A DNA stretch of 55,433 nucleotides, taken from contig JAPLRU010000056.1 in the NCBI GenBank assembly GCA_026399025.1, positions 1 through 55,433 on the forward strand, given 5' to 3'. Position 1 is the first letter of the stretch. The number at the start of each line of letters is the position of its first letter. The stretch is from Methylobacter sp. (GTDB lineage: Bacteria; Pseudomonadota; Gammaproteobacteria; Methylococcales; Methylomonadaceae). The notes below the pieces were generated by a model. The model searched no databases and was not told the DNA's origin. It was given only the letters and a program-made list of their open reading frames with translations. Below are positions 9,113-17,876 of the stretch, piece by piece. A program made the position numbers and the translations under genes.

Positions 9113-9196
9113 TTGTAACTTTCTCCAAAGAGAAGATGAATAATAATGCAATTCTGCTTATTATGAAAGAAAAAACATATCATTGGAATAATTAGT

Positions 9197-10423
9197 ATGG
9201 AAATTAAACAATTGCGTTTTTCTTGTATATGGACTGTTAGTTTGTTAAAGATAAAAGAATTTGAGGTTGGTGAAGGAGTCTATAGGCAAGTATTTAAAGA
9301 CACACTAGAACGGCAATCTGGTGTCTGGTCACCCCCATGGAATACTATAAAAGATTCAACATGGGAAGATAGTCTTAATCAGTCATTTTTTTGGAAAAAA
9401 TATCTTGAACTAGATAATCCAAAAATACGCTCTAAAAAAGATTATGCTTCGATTCTATTTGAAGAGAGATCTCGCTCTAAAATTTGGTCACATTTATTGC
9501 CTCTAAAATATAATATTCCAAAATTAACAATAGAGACCAAAAGCCAGCACATCAAGTTTGAAAGCTTTCGTTACCCCTATGGCATCGGAATAGTTGCAAC
9601 ACTCTACATAAAAATAAAACCAAAAACTTCACTAGAAGACACTATAAATTATGCTATAAACTCAAGGTATGATGAGGTATATAAAATTAATTATGAAAAT
9701 GATCAATCGGATACAGGGAACCTTCAGTTATTAGCAGAAAAACTATTTGATCGCTTATCCCTACAACTTTTACCAAAACAATCGATTGATACAACAGGCC
9801 ATAATATATGTTTACCTAAAGACCCATTCATTATTGCTACTATTATCAATGCGAAGAGTACTGAAAGCGAAGAGTTCTCTGACTTATCAAAAAGCTATCC
9901 GAATTGTTGGGATAATTTGGTTGCTGGTCTATGTGATTGGAATAAACAATGGAAAGATAACAATTCAATCGGAAAAATCATTCCAAATTTAAAACATGAT
10001 CCGAGTAAGAATTTTGTCAACTCTATAATTGGAACAGAAAGAAGTAGATTGATTTTTTTTCCAAAATATTTTACCGAAAATTTAGGCAAACCAACAAAAA
10101 CACCCAAGCACTACCCATTAGGTAATTATCATAGACATTTATTATTTCTAAGCTTACAAACAGAAATGTTAATGGGAATTTTAGAAGATTATATTGACAT
10201 ACCACAACCAAGCACTCATCAGAAGTACATTGCAAAACGAGCATTAGTATTAATCAAGTTAATATTAAGAAGTTCAAAAACAAAAAAGTCTGGAGTTTTC
10301 CAGTCATGGAGCGCTTTTAAGCGAATAGAACTATCTTATAAAATAATCGAAGACGCAAATTTCAAGCTGCGTGCTAAAAAATTTGATATAGCGAAAATCA
10401 TAGTTCCTAGCCCACCGGTTTAG
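9197..10423 (+). CDS. Unknown 408-residue protein paired with the hydrolase
   Basis: I do not recognise a family. The protein is soluble, without a signal peptide or membrane helix, rich in Lys, Ile, Asn and aromatic residues, and encoded by very AT-rich DNA. Notable stretches are WTVSLLKIKEFEVGEG at the start, a strand-rich middle (PYGIGIVATLYIKIKP) and a helical C-terminal third beginning HRHLLFLSLQTEMLMGILEDY. GGAATAATTAGT precedes the ATG. It follows the hydrolase by 245 bases on the same strand and both genes sit between the same inverted repeats, so they probably travel and act together. Confidence 0.6.
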   Translation: MEIKQLRFSCIWTVSLLKIKEFEVGEGVYRQVFKDTLERQSGVWSPPWNTIKDSTWEDSLNQSFFWKKYLELDNPKIRSKKDYASILFEERSRSKIWSHLLPLKYNIPKLTIETKSQHIKFESFRYPYGIGIVATLYIKIKPKTSLEDTINYAINSRYDEVYKINYENDQSDTGNLQLLAEKLFDRLSLQLLPKQSIDTTGHNICLPKDPFIIATIINAKSTESEEFSDLSKSYPNCWDNLVAGLCDWNKQWKDNNSIGKIIPNLKHDPSKNFVNSIIGTERSRLIFFPKYFTENLGKPTKTPKHYPLGNYHRHLLFLSLQTEMLMGILEDYIDIPQPSTHQKYIAKRALVLIKLILRSSKTKKSGVFQSWSAFKRIELSYKIIEDANFKLRAKKFDIAKIIVPSPPV

Positions 10424-10505
10424 TTATCATAATTCGTAACACTAACTTAACTACAAAACAGTCAATAAAAAATGTTGAATCAGGATGAAACATGGCCAAA
10501 TTTAG

Positions 10506-10546
10506 CTGATAGTCCGGTTTTGGCCGAACCGAGACAGTCAATGTCA
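10506..10546 (-). repeat. Right arm of ~40-bp inverted repeat flanking the AT-rich module
   Basis: TAGTCCGGTTTTGGCCGAAC and the bases to GACAGTCAATGTC are the inverted counterpart of 7570-7610. The arm lies 80 bases past the stop of the unknown gene. Confidence 0.65.
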
Positions 10547-10607
10547 GGATCAATTCAAACTAATATTTGACACCGTCAGCTCAAGTGCAGAGTTTTACAT
10601 CCGACAG

Positions 10608-11324
10608 TCACTTATTTTTTAACCCTAATGCAGTTTCTACCCCGCTAACGTTTTTGAAACTCGCCCCTTCCAGATTAGCATTGTGAAAATCCGCTTCAGA
10701 GACATCGGCCCCGTTCAATTTTGCCCCTGACAAATCCGCCCACTGAAAACGAGCTTTAGATAAGTTGGCGTTTTGCAGTTTCGCATATGGCATCACGGCA
10801 TGGATAAGATTAGCGCCGCTTAAATCGACGCCATTGAGTACGGCATTGTTCATTTCAACTCGCGCCGGCGCCATGCCTTGATTGGCCATATCAGCGCCAA
10901 GATTGGCATTGTTCAATTTGGCATTAGTCAGGTTGACGTTGTTCAATAACCCGATGATACGGCTTCCAGTCAGGTTGGCATCGGTCAAATCGGAGCTATC
11001 CAATACCACGGCATACAAGCCGGCGCCGGATAAATCGGCTCTATTCAACATAGCTTTACGGATCTGGGCTCGATTGAGATTGGCTCCCATTAGTTTCGTT
11101 TCACTGAGATTGCATCCGTCCAGGTTTGCTGAAAATAAATCTGCGCCTTTAAAATCGATTCCTGATAAATCCAAACCGGAAAGGTCTTTATTGTGGAATT
11201 TTGGTTGATTATTTCCAGCGCCGGCTATGGTGGCTATAACTTGCTCGCGCGAGAGTTCAGCCGCCTCACAGGGTAAAGTAACCGCGTTGATCAAGACCAA
11301 ACTGTAAAATAAATAATATCTCAT
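10608..11324 (-). CDS. Secreted pentapeptide-repeat protein
   Basis: 238 residues from the ATG at 11324, chosen because it puts a Sec signal peptide (MRYYLFYSLVLINAVTLPCEAAE) at the N-terminus and has GAGAG upstream; a longer frame to 11393 is unlikely. After about residue 45, consecutive five-residue repeats of the A(D/N)LxG type run almost to the end (for example LSGANLIHAVM and LSGAKLNGADVSEADFHNAN), predicting a right-handed quadrilateral beta-helix. Periplasmic or surface location follows from the signal peptide. Cytoplasmic members mimic DNA to protect gyrase, but that cannot apply to an exported one. Function unknown. Confidence 0.85.
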   Translation of the reverse strand: MRYYLFYSLVLINAVTLPCEAAELSREQVIATIAGAGNNQPKFHNKDLSGLDLSGIDFKGADLFSANLDGCNLSETKLMGANLNRAQIRKAMLNRADLSGAGLYAVVLDSSDLTDANLTGSRIIGLLNNVNLTNAKLNNANLGADMANQGMAPARVEMNNAVLNGVDLSGANLIHAVMPYAKLQNANLSKARFQWADLSGAKLNGADVSEADFHNANLEGASFKNVSGVETALGLKNK

Positions 11325-11708
11325 AAAGACTCTCGGCAATAATTGAATGTTTTTTAGATTTGGCAGTGTGGATGAAGAGAGTTTCCATTGCAATCCTACT
11401 TCGTAACAAAAGGAAAAAGTGAATATAGGTAAGACATAGGATAAACAAATCCTATAATTTTTGGTTGATGCCGAATTAAAACGACGGGAGGCATTGGTAT
11501 CTTTAGAGGCAACGATAACCTTTCCGCTAAAGACGTGACGTTCAGGTTCTATGACGGCTAGGCGGCGAATTCAGGCAGTTCAGTGTTCGGGCGTGGGTAT
11601 ATTGATAGCCGTTTCCATATTCCACCATCGAAATATTGGGCATAAACCGGCATACCCACATTTTTTGAAGCTATGTGCCTATGAGGAAAAGTGCTTGCCC
11701 CCATCCCT
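11325..11708. other. Gene-free stretch, possibly degraded coding DNA
   Basis: No intact gene. The part from about 11465 to 11570 reads as broken coding sequence with in-frame stops, without a recognisable parent. No strong repeat or terminator is evident. Confidence 0.35.
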
Positions 11709-14180
11709 CTATTTACGCTGCAACCTCAAAGAATTCAGTACTACCGAAATAGAACTTAAGGCCATCGCACCCGATGCAATCATCGGGTTAAGCTTGCCCA
11801 TCGCCGCCACCGGAATGGCAACCGTGTTGTAAGCCAAGGCCCAGAACAGGTTTTGCTTGATGACGGTCAAGGTGGCTCCGCTTAATTCCATGACATCGGC
11901 GACCTTACTGATGTCGCCGCTGACCAAGGTAAGATCCGCTGTTTCGATCGCGACATCGGTACCCGTCCCGATAGCAAAACTGACATCGGCCGCCGCCAGA
12001 GCGGGGGCATCGTTAATGCCGTCGCCGATCATGCCTACTGTATTACCTTGAGCTTGCAAGTCGCGGACAATTTCGAGTTTTCGATCCGGTTTAGCAAAGG
12101 CAACGACTATATCGATGCCTACCTGATCGGCAATATAACGAGCGGTTTGTTCGGTATCGCCGGTGACCATTATCGGGTTGATGCCAAGTTTGCGCAGTCT
12201 TTCGATCGCTTTAGCGGCGTTTGCTCTGGGCCGGTCGGCGATGCCGAACAGTGCCGCGGCTTTGCCGTCTACGCTGACATAAACCGGAGTTTTGCCTTGC
12301 TCGGTTAAGGGGACGGCGCGTTTGCTCAAGGTTTTTAAATCAATGCCCGAGTCTTCAAGCCAGGAGCGGTTACCGATCAGAACGTCGCAACCATCGACGC
12401 GCGCATGAATGCCGTGACCTGGAACATTGGTAAATGCTTCGACCGTAACCGGGCTGACATGGCGTGTCTGGGCATAAGCGACTATTGTTTTCGCCAAAAA
12501 ATGCTCGGAGCCGGATTCAGCCGCTGCGGCCAAGGTTAATATGCGCTGCTCGCTGTTTTTAGCAACGGCAATAAAATCGGTAACTTGCGGCTTGCCTTCG
12601 GTAATGGTTCCGGTTTTATCGAATAGGATTGTAGTCAACTTCGATGCCTGCTCCAGGCTTTCCCCGTTACGGATGTAAACCCCGCGCCGCGCCGCTTGCC
12701 CGGTGCCGACCATGGTCGCCATCGGTGTCGCCAAGCCGAGCGAACAGGGGCAGGCGATCAGCAGCACCGTTACCGCATTACTGAAAGCGCTTCGAAAACC
12801 CAGTCCAAGCGCGAGCCAAGCCAGGAATGTCGCTGATGATACCGCTATCACGGAAGGCACAAACACAGCGGAAATACGATCCACGGTTTTTTGGATGGGT
12901 AATTTGGACGACTGGGCCTGGTCCACCATGTGAATAATGTTGGCCAGTACAGTATCGGTACCGACCGCGGTGACGCGCATTTTTAGGACGCCATTGCCGT
13001 TAATGCAGCCGCCCATCAAGCGATGGCCATGTTCCTTGACAACAGGCAGGCTTTCGCCGGTCACCATTGACTCATCGACAGTAGAAAGCCCGTCCATCAC
13101 GATACCGTCAGTCGGAATTTTTTCGCCGGGGCGAATCAGCAAGATGTCATTAACGTGAACCTGGTCGATGCTGATCAGGACTTTTTTGTTGCCGTGCATG
13201 ACGGTGGCGTTTTGCGGTTGCAAATCAACCAACGAGCGAATCGCTTCATGGGCTTTGCCTTTGGCTTTTTCCTCCAGGTAGCGGCCGATCAGGACGAAAG
13301 TAATGATCCCGGTCGCGGAATCGAAGTACTGTCCCCGTTTACCGGACAGTAGGGATGCTACGCTATAACCATAGGACGCCGCCACTCCAATAGCAATCAG
13401 GCTGTCCATATTGGTGGCGCGTTGCCGAGCCAGTTTTATCGCTTTTTCAAAGAACGGTCGTCCCGCCCAAAGCACGATAGGCGTGGCGAGTAAATGCTGC
13501 GCCCAGTGCCAAAATCGGGAGGAGGGCGCGACCATGCCGATAACCATAACGGGCAAGCTTAGTGTTGCCGCTATAAGAGCGCGCCGCCTGGCGTCAACCA
13601 AGCGCTGCTGTTCGCGCGCGATCATCATTTGACGTTGAGCCAAGCTGTCCATATTCTGCGCCGGATAGCCCATGTTGCCGATCAACAGGCAGACATTTTC
13701 TTTAGTCGTTCGACCGGTCACCGTAGCGGTTTCTGTCGCGTAATTGACGTTTGCCGAGGAAATACGCGGATCCCGCTTCAACAGCATTTCGATCAACAGG
13801 GCGCAGGACACGCAACTCATGCCGTCTATGCTGAGGTTGAATTCCTGCTCGGCGAGGTGCTCATCGGCTTCGGCAGGCATTAATTGCGCGGTGTTATTTG
13901 CAGCCGTGGATTTTTTTTTGCCCAGATTCGCCAGCAACGTATCCAGAACAGTGAGCAGCTTGGTTTTCGGCAATTTATCGGGATCAAAATGGATGACTAT
14001 GGAAGCAATATCGGGAACCGTGCGCACGTGTTCGATGCCGTCCCGCTTTTGCAGCAAAATTCCCAGAATACAGGCGCGCTCGGGATCTTTGTGCAGAATC
14101 GGCGCAATAATACGCACTCGCCGGTTCAATGTATGAACTACTTTACCGTGGGTTAGGTTATCGATGTGCGAAGATTTCAT
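11709..14180 (-). CDS. copA: Copper-transporting P1B-type ATPase with HMA_2-like N-domain
   Basis: 823 residues, ATP-driven Cu(I) export from the cytoplasm. Order: an HMA_2-like domain without the CxxC (about 12-85), a heavy-metal-associated domain with GMSCVSC (Cys123, Cys126), membrane helices, actuator TGES (374-377), CPC (477-479) in the ion path, DKTGT (521-525, phospho-Asp521), MVTGD (671-675) and GDGIND (719-724). YN in helix 7 (AYNTV) and MALSS in helix 8 match the Cu(I) subgroup. Odd point: the nucleotide-binding HP motif reads SEHFLAK (His560-Phe561), losing the normally conserved Pro. It is last in a minus-strand operon behind two small membrane proteins and divergent from a TauE-cupredoxin gene. 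Confidence 0.93.
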   Translation of the reverse strand: MKSSHIDNLTHGKVVHTLNRRVRIIAPILHKDPERACILGILLQKRDGIEHVRTVPDIASIVIHFDPDKLPKTKLLTVLDTLLANLGKKKSTAANNTAQLMPAEADEHLAEQEFNLSIDGMSCVSCALLIEMLLKRDPRISSANVNYATETATVTGRTTKENVCLLIGNMGYPAQNMDSLAQRQMMIAREQQRLVDARRRALIAATLSLPVMVIGMVAPSSRFWHWAQHLLATPIVLWAGRPFFEKAIKLARQRATNMDSLIAIGVAASYGYSVASLLSGKRGQYFDSATGIITFVLIGRYLEEKAKGKAHEAIRSLVDLQPQNATVMHGNKKVLISIDQVHVNDILLIRPGEKIPTDGIVMDGLSTVDESMVTGESLPVVKEHGHRLMGGCINGNGVLKMRVTAVGTDTVLANIIHMVDQAQSSKLPIQKTVDRISAVFVPSVIAVSSATFLAWLALGLGFRSAFSNAVTVLLIACPCSLGLATPMATMVGTGQAARRGVYIRNGESLEQASKLTTILFDKTGTITEGKPQVTDFIAVAKNSEQRILTLAAAAESGSEHFLAKTIVAYAQTRHVSPVTVEAFTNVPGHGIHARVDGCDVLIGNRSWLEDSGIDLKTLSKRAVPLTEQGKTPVYVSVDGKAAALFGIADRPRANAAKAIERLRKLGINPIMVTGDTEQTARYIADQVGIDIVVAFAKPDRKLEIVRDLQAQGNTVGMIGDGINDAPALAAADVSFAIGTGTDVAIETADLTLVSGDISKVADVMELSGATLTVIKQNLFWALAYNTVAIPVAAMGKLNPMIASGAMALSSISVVLNSLRLQRK

Positions 14181-14379
14181 TTCAACGTCCGTTTGTAGTG
14201 GGATTTCAGGGCTTTCAAAACGCTTATGTTGCTACGCAAGGTTGCCCGTTAAAATGCTTCCATTGCTACAAAACAACACTCTATTCCGGGTTTGATTAAT
14301 CAAGCGGCATACGCTGTGCGTACCTTGGGGGCGGTTAAAGGGTAGGTGCGGCGTTCCCTGCGAACTGCCCAACATCCTG

Positions 14380-14658
14380 CTATCGGGCTTTGCCGGAAGC
14401 TGAGATGATAGACTTGCGATATTTATAAATATAACAGCCCGCAACGACACCGAGACCGAGAAGTGCCAACGGGTGCGTGAAAATTTTTCCGATAACGCTT
14501 TTCCCCGCACTGGAACCGGCTGATGCGGCAAGGCCTGACGATTTCATTATAGTTCCCATGCCCTCGCTCATCATTGAGCCCAAAGTCATGTTGTTCATTG
14601 ATGCTGCTGTTCCGGCGCCGGACTTTACTTGACCGGCTATAGCGTGTAGATGTGACAT
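14380..14658 (-). CDS. Small one-helix membrane protein, paralogue of its neighbour
   Basis: 92 residues with an excellent ribosome binding site (AAGGAG). The N-terminal half is Gly/Ser/Ala/Met-rich; the C-terminal part has a single hydrophobic helix with THPLALLGLGVVAG followed by KYRKSII. The next gene upstream has the same signature (KHPLVMFSLGIAAG and KYRKEII), so the two are tandem paralogues. The Met-rich N-terminus (MNNMTLGSMMSEGMG) could bind Cu(I), which would fit its position before the copper ATPase, but this is speculation. No family recognised. Confidence 0.7.
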   Translation of the reverse strand: MSHLHAIAGQVKSGAGTAASMNNMTLGSMMSEGMGTIMKSSGLAASAGSSAGKSVIGKIFTHPLALLGLGVVAGCYIYKYRKSIISASGKAR

Positions 14659-14718
14659 AACTGCTCCTTATGAAGATTAAAATAAAACAAAAGAAAACAG
14701 GATTCGGCTCTAAAACTA

Positions 14719-15084
14719 TTATTTAGCGTCGTCCTTTTGTTCAACGGCTTCCTGACTTTCGGCAATCAGGTCTTTAAGGTTTTCTTTTTGCCGCAAAACA
14801 AAATCCTTGCTTTGTTCGGCGGTTTTGCTGGTGATTAAAATAATCTCCTTACGATATTTATGCGTTAAAAACCCCGCGGCAATGCCCAAGCTGAACATAA
14901 CCAGCGGATGTTTGGCCAGTGTCGTTATTACGCTTTTGCCGGTTTCAATGATTGTTGCCGCGGCTACGGCGGTAGCGACGCCCTTGACGACTAATTCGCC
15001 TTTAGAGCTGCGCTCGCCGATTGTGATTTTTGCTTTAGCCGGTTCTATGTCGGTGGAATGCGTTTCTGTAGATATGTGCTTCAT
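14719..15084 (-). CDS. Small one-helix membrane protein, first gene of the copA operon
   Basis: 121 residues. A hydrophilic N-terminus is followed by a hydrophobic region carrying KHPLVMFSLGIAAG and the positively charged KYRKEII, then an amphipathic charged tail (QSKDFVLRQKENLKDLIAESQEAV) that may form a coiled coil. The HPL...AG...KYRK signature is shared with the gene 60 bases downstream. Small proteins like this are sometimes seen next to HMA_2-type P-ATPases; a scaffold or regulatory subunit role is possible, not shown. Confidence 0.7.
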   Translation of the reverse strand: MKHISTETHSTDIEPAKAKITIGERSSKGELVVKGVATAVAAATIIETGKSVITTLAKHPLVMFSLGIAAGFLTHKYRKEIILITSKTAEQSKDFVLRQKENLKDLIAESQEAVEQKDDAK

Positions 15085-15372
15085 CGAATACCCTATATGT
15101 TAATTAAAATTTATTTAAGACAATTTTCATAGTTAAGTCAATTAATATTCAACTTGATTTGGCATTAATGTTAGGGTATTAATTAAATTACATATAGCCG
15201 GATTTACTTAGTTGAAAATCAGGTTCGAGTGGAGGGAATAAATTCTTGCTTGACCGAGATACTAAGTATTTACTATCCTGCATTGTGTTTATATCTCCCA
15301 TCATATTATCCGTCCTGGCAGTCCTGTCCGGCCTTCTATTCACCCGATAGCTTCACTATATCAAATTCCCTT

Positions 15373-16650
15373 ATGACCATTCATAACGAGAGTCTCCAGC
15401 CTAACCTGGCTCATCGGTCTGGCGCTTTACTGCGTACCTTAAAAAAGATCGCCGCGGTCATGTTTGCGCTTTTTGGCATCGGTTTTATTCTTTGGCTCGA
15501 CAGCTGGTTTATGAATCACTCCGACATGCCCAAATTCAGTCGCGACATGAGCTATGGCTTATTGGTCCTGATCGGTTTCCTGACCAGCTTTCACTGCGTC
15601 GGCATGTGCGGCCCGCTGATTCTCGGTTATACCGCAAAATCCGCTACCGGCGGCCATAAATCCTACGCTACGCATGTTCTTTACGGCATCGGCAAAACTA
15701 TTTCTTATACCCTTATCGGCGCGCTGTTCGGCGCATTCGGCTCAGTTGTGGCGTTCACGCCCTATACACAAGGCGCTGTCGGTGTTGCCGCGGGAATTTT
15801 TTTGATGCTGTTCGGCTTGCATATGCTGGAAGTATTTCCGGTGCTGAGTCATTTTCAGTTTAAGGCGCCGAAGTTCGTGATGCGCTTTGTCGGCAAGGAA
15901 TATCGCAAGCACAGTAATCCGTTCGTGATCGGCTTGTTGAATGGCTTGATGATTATTTGCGGGCCGCTGCAAGCCATGTATGTAATGGCTGCCGGAACCG
16001 GCAGTTGGTCTCAGGGCGCGGCGATTCTGTTCTTTTTCGCTATCGGCACCTTGCCGTTGTTGCTGGGTTTTGGTTTTTTGACCAGCTTACTCTCAGCAAA
16101 TTTGACGCCTAAATTGCTAAAGGCTTCCGGGGTGATCGTTATGGCCTTGGGAGCGATTATGCTGAATCGAGGCTTGGCGGTTACCGGTACCGGCGTTGAT
16201 TTTAATACCCTGGTTGCCCGCGTCTCGCAGCAATTGTCGCCGACAGTCTCGGAAAGTCCCATTTGCGAAACCGAGCAAACCATTCATATGGATGTGCTTG
16301 GCGCCGGCTTCAAGCCGAACAAATTCACGTTACGCAAAGGCATTCCGGTTAAATGGGCGATCAACGCCAAGGAATTAAACGAATGCAACAAGGCGATTGT
16401 GGTTCCTCAATACGGGCTTGAGATTAAGTTGCAACCGGGCTTGCAAGTCATTGAATTCACGCCCGCCGAGACCGGCGTGGTGCCGTGGAGTTGCTGGATG
16501 GGCATGATTCCGGGAACCTTTATTGTTGTTGAGAACGCGCCTGAACCGAATATAAAACCAGAAACGCAGGAAATTCCGGCAACGGAAACCGATAGGCAAC
16601 GGCTGGTCAGGGAACTAAAGCAGCTGTGGCATCGGCTGGCGGCACCATAA
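15373..16650 (+). CDS. TauE/SafE (DsbD_2-like) membrane protein with C-terminal cupredoxin domain
   Basis: 425 residues from ATG 15373; a GTG at 15229 would add 48 unconvincing residues. One N-terminal helix (LLRTLKKIAAVMFALFGIGF) is followed by about six helices of the DsbD_2/TauE type with the paired-Cys motif FHCVGMCGP at about residues 72-80. From about 297 a cupredoxin-like fold follows, with CNKAIVVPQYG and a Cu-site-like VPWSCWMGMIPG near its end. DsbD_2 proteins move reducing equivalents or copper across the inner membrane; a periplasmic cupredoxin fits copper handling. The gene is divergent from the copA operon, sharing the 15085-15372 intergenic region, so common metal control is likely. 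Confidence 0.8.
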   Translation: MTIHNESLQPNLAHRSGALLRTLKKIAAVMFALFGIGFILWLDSWFMNHSDMPKFSRDMSYGLLVLIGFLTSFHCVGMCGPLILGYTAKSATGGHKSYATHVLYGIGKTISYTLIGALFGAFGSVVAFTPYTQGAVGVAAGIFLMLFGLHMLEVFPVLSHFQFKAPKFVMRFVGKEYRKHSNPFVIGLLNGLMIICGPLQAMYVMAAGTGSWSQGAAILFFFAIGTLPLLLGFGFLTSLLSANLTPKLLKASGVIVMALGAIMLNRGLAVTGTGVDFNTLVARVSQQLSPTVSESPICETEQTIHMDVLGAGFKPNKFTLRKGIPVKWAINAKELNECNKAIVVPQYGLEIKLQPGLQVIEFTPAETGVVPWSCWMGMIPGTFIVVENAPEPNIKPETQEIPATETDRQRLVRELKQLWHRLAAP

Positions 16651-16801
16651 CAAAAGTCGGGTAGGGCGGGCACAGCGCGCCCTAAGCTAGACAGAGCTTA
16701 TCTACGCTTTATGTCAAAACAAATAGCACCATATTATGGAGCCCGGAATTAATATAGCGACGCAAAGCCTGGAGAGGGCCTGTTATCGTTCCCACGCTCC
16801 G

Positions 16802-16963
16802 GAGACTGTGAAAGTATTATCAAAATCGGTTTAAAAAACTCTTCACCACGAAGGCACGAAGAGCACGAAGGAAAAATAATTATTTAATTCAGTGTATTGA
16901 AAACTTCGTGTCTTCGTGGTGACTGCTTTTGCTTTAGTTCTAAAACGAATACTTTCACAGTCT
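16802..16963. mobile_element. MITE-like element inserted in a palindrome
   Basis: A 162-bp element with perfect 17-bp terminal inverted repeats, GAGACTGTGAAAGTATT at 16802-16818 and AATACTTTCACAGTCTC at 16948-16964 (the last base is shared with the flank). Flanks read CCCACGCTCCG on the left and TCCGGCGTGGG on the right, so the target palindrome CCCACGC-TCCG-GCGTGGG appears to have been opened in its loop with duplication of TCCG (or CTCCGG if the ends are drawn one base in). The interior has a CACCACGAAGGCACGAAG hairpin. No transposase is encoded. Confidence 0.75.
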
Positions 16964-16984
16964 CTCCGGCGTGGGAACGCAGTG

Positions 16985-17055
16985 AGGGACGCTCCTGCGT
17001 CCCGTACCGCTAGAGCGGTGCTTCGGCATTCCCACGCCGGAGCGTGGGAACGATG
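16985..17055. repeat. Palindrome cluster, second copy of the window-start type
   Basis: GGGACGCTCCTGCGTCCC (16987-17004) and CATTCCCACGCCGGAGCG (17028-17045) followed by GTGGGAACGATG repeat, in the same order and spacing style, the cluster at 80-180. Confidence 0.65.
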
Positions 17056-17275
17056 TCGCTTTATTCACTTCGGACTCTATACAAATCCCCGCACTTTATT
17101 ACATCACCCATGACAGCGATTGGAGCCTGTCGCTTGGGGCAGGGTTTGTGTGTGAGGATAGACTGGATACGCTCATTTGTTTATGAATGAACAAGGATTA
17201 TTGTAAGTATTCAGTCCCTTAGCTCCATACGGCCGGGTTATTCAATAATACCCGCTAAGCAGTGAATTAATACTC

Positions 17276-17306
17276 TATTAAACTATGTTATTTAACGTAG
17301 TTAATA
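17276..17306. promoter_or_regulatory. Operator-like dyad upstream of the NosL/ABC/DsbD operon
   Basis: TATTAAACTATGTTA and TAACGTAGTTAATA form a dyad of about 14 bp around TT. Related half-sites follow (CAGTTTAAT near 17318-17327; AGTTAAATTAAACT at 17381-17394). The array lies 180-300 bases before the first gene. Which regulator binds is unknown. Confidence 0.35.
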
Positions 17307-17579
17307 GGCGATATAACACAGTTTAATTATTTTATATATCCCATGTTTTGTTTAATATGTTGAGCAATATAGTTAAATTAAACTAGGCATATATCCTGCC
17401 TGATTAACTGAGTTAAGCTTGGTGATATTTGAGTTTTATAATAATTATTGCATGTCCATCATTTACGAATAATTCGAATATACGGGAGATTGACTGGCCT
17501 TTGCAATCGGGGGATTCGGCTATCCGATATTACTCACAGAAAAACCTGAAACGACCACGCACTTTTTTGAGTACTGCCG

Positions 17580-17876
17580 ATGAGAAATTCCTCGTTATTC
17601 TTTTTGTATTTATCCGGCGGCATCTTGTTGTTGGGCTTGCTGTTGGTACATGCTTCCTTTAGCGAAAAGGCCGGGCGGGAAAACCTCGAAGAAAAAGCGG
17701 CGCTGGTCAAGACACTACAGCTTACCGATTTGTGCCTGTTCACCGAAGCCCGCTATACCCGGCATCTGTCGCAAGCCGACTTGAACACCGCGTTCCAGGA
17801 TCATCCGTTGTCGCTGGAACACTTCCCGTCCGGTTCGTTTACCCAGCCACCCGAAAGGATTATCGCTCGCCCATGA
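17580..17876 (+). CDS. Small membrane-anchored protein, first gene of the copper/thiol operon
   Basis: 98 residues: a single hydrophobic helix (LFFLYLSGGILLLGLLLVHA) and a periplasmic tail with one Cys (TDLCLFTEARYTRH) and a Pro-rich end. Its stop overlaps the ATG of the permease gene (ATGA), so translation is coupled. No family recognised. The tight coupling implies it works with the ABC transporter. Confidence 0.65.
   Translation: MRNSSLFFLYLSGGILLLGLLLVHASFSEKAGRENLEEKAALVKTLQLTDLCLFTEARYTRHLSQADLNTAFQDHPLSLEHFPSGSFTQPPERIIARP

Larger units (their letters stand above)
16651..17579. other. Long gene-free stretch: palindromes, a MITE-like element and operator-like dyads
   Basis: No supported gene. 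It holds a palindrome of the CCCACGCTCCGGCGTGGG type split by a small transposon-like element (16788-16980), a further palindrome pair at 16985-17055, and an AT-rich region (17270-17420) with dyads of the TTAAACTA type that probably controls the downstream operon. Confidence 0.6.

Noticed and set aside
13155-14156. Many plus-strand ORFs inside copA
   Set aside because: Antisense shadows of a clear P-type ATPase with all motifs on the minus strand.
14232-14531. 99-codon minus-strand ORF overlapping the small membrane gene
   Set aside because: The alternative frame (14380-14658) has an AAGGAG site and a paralogue next door, so this one is a shadow.
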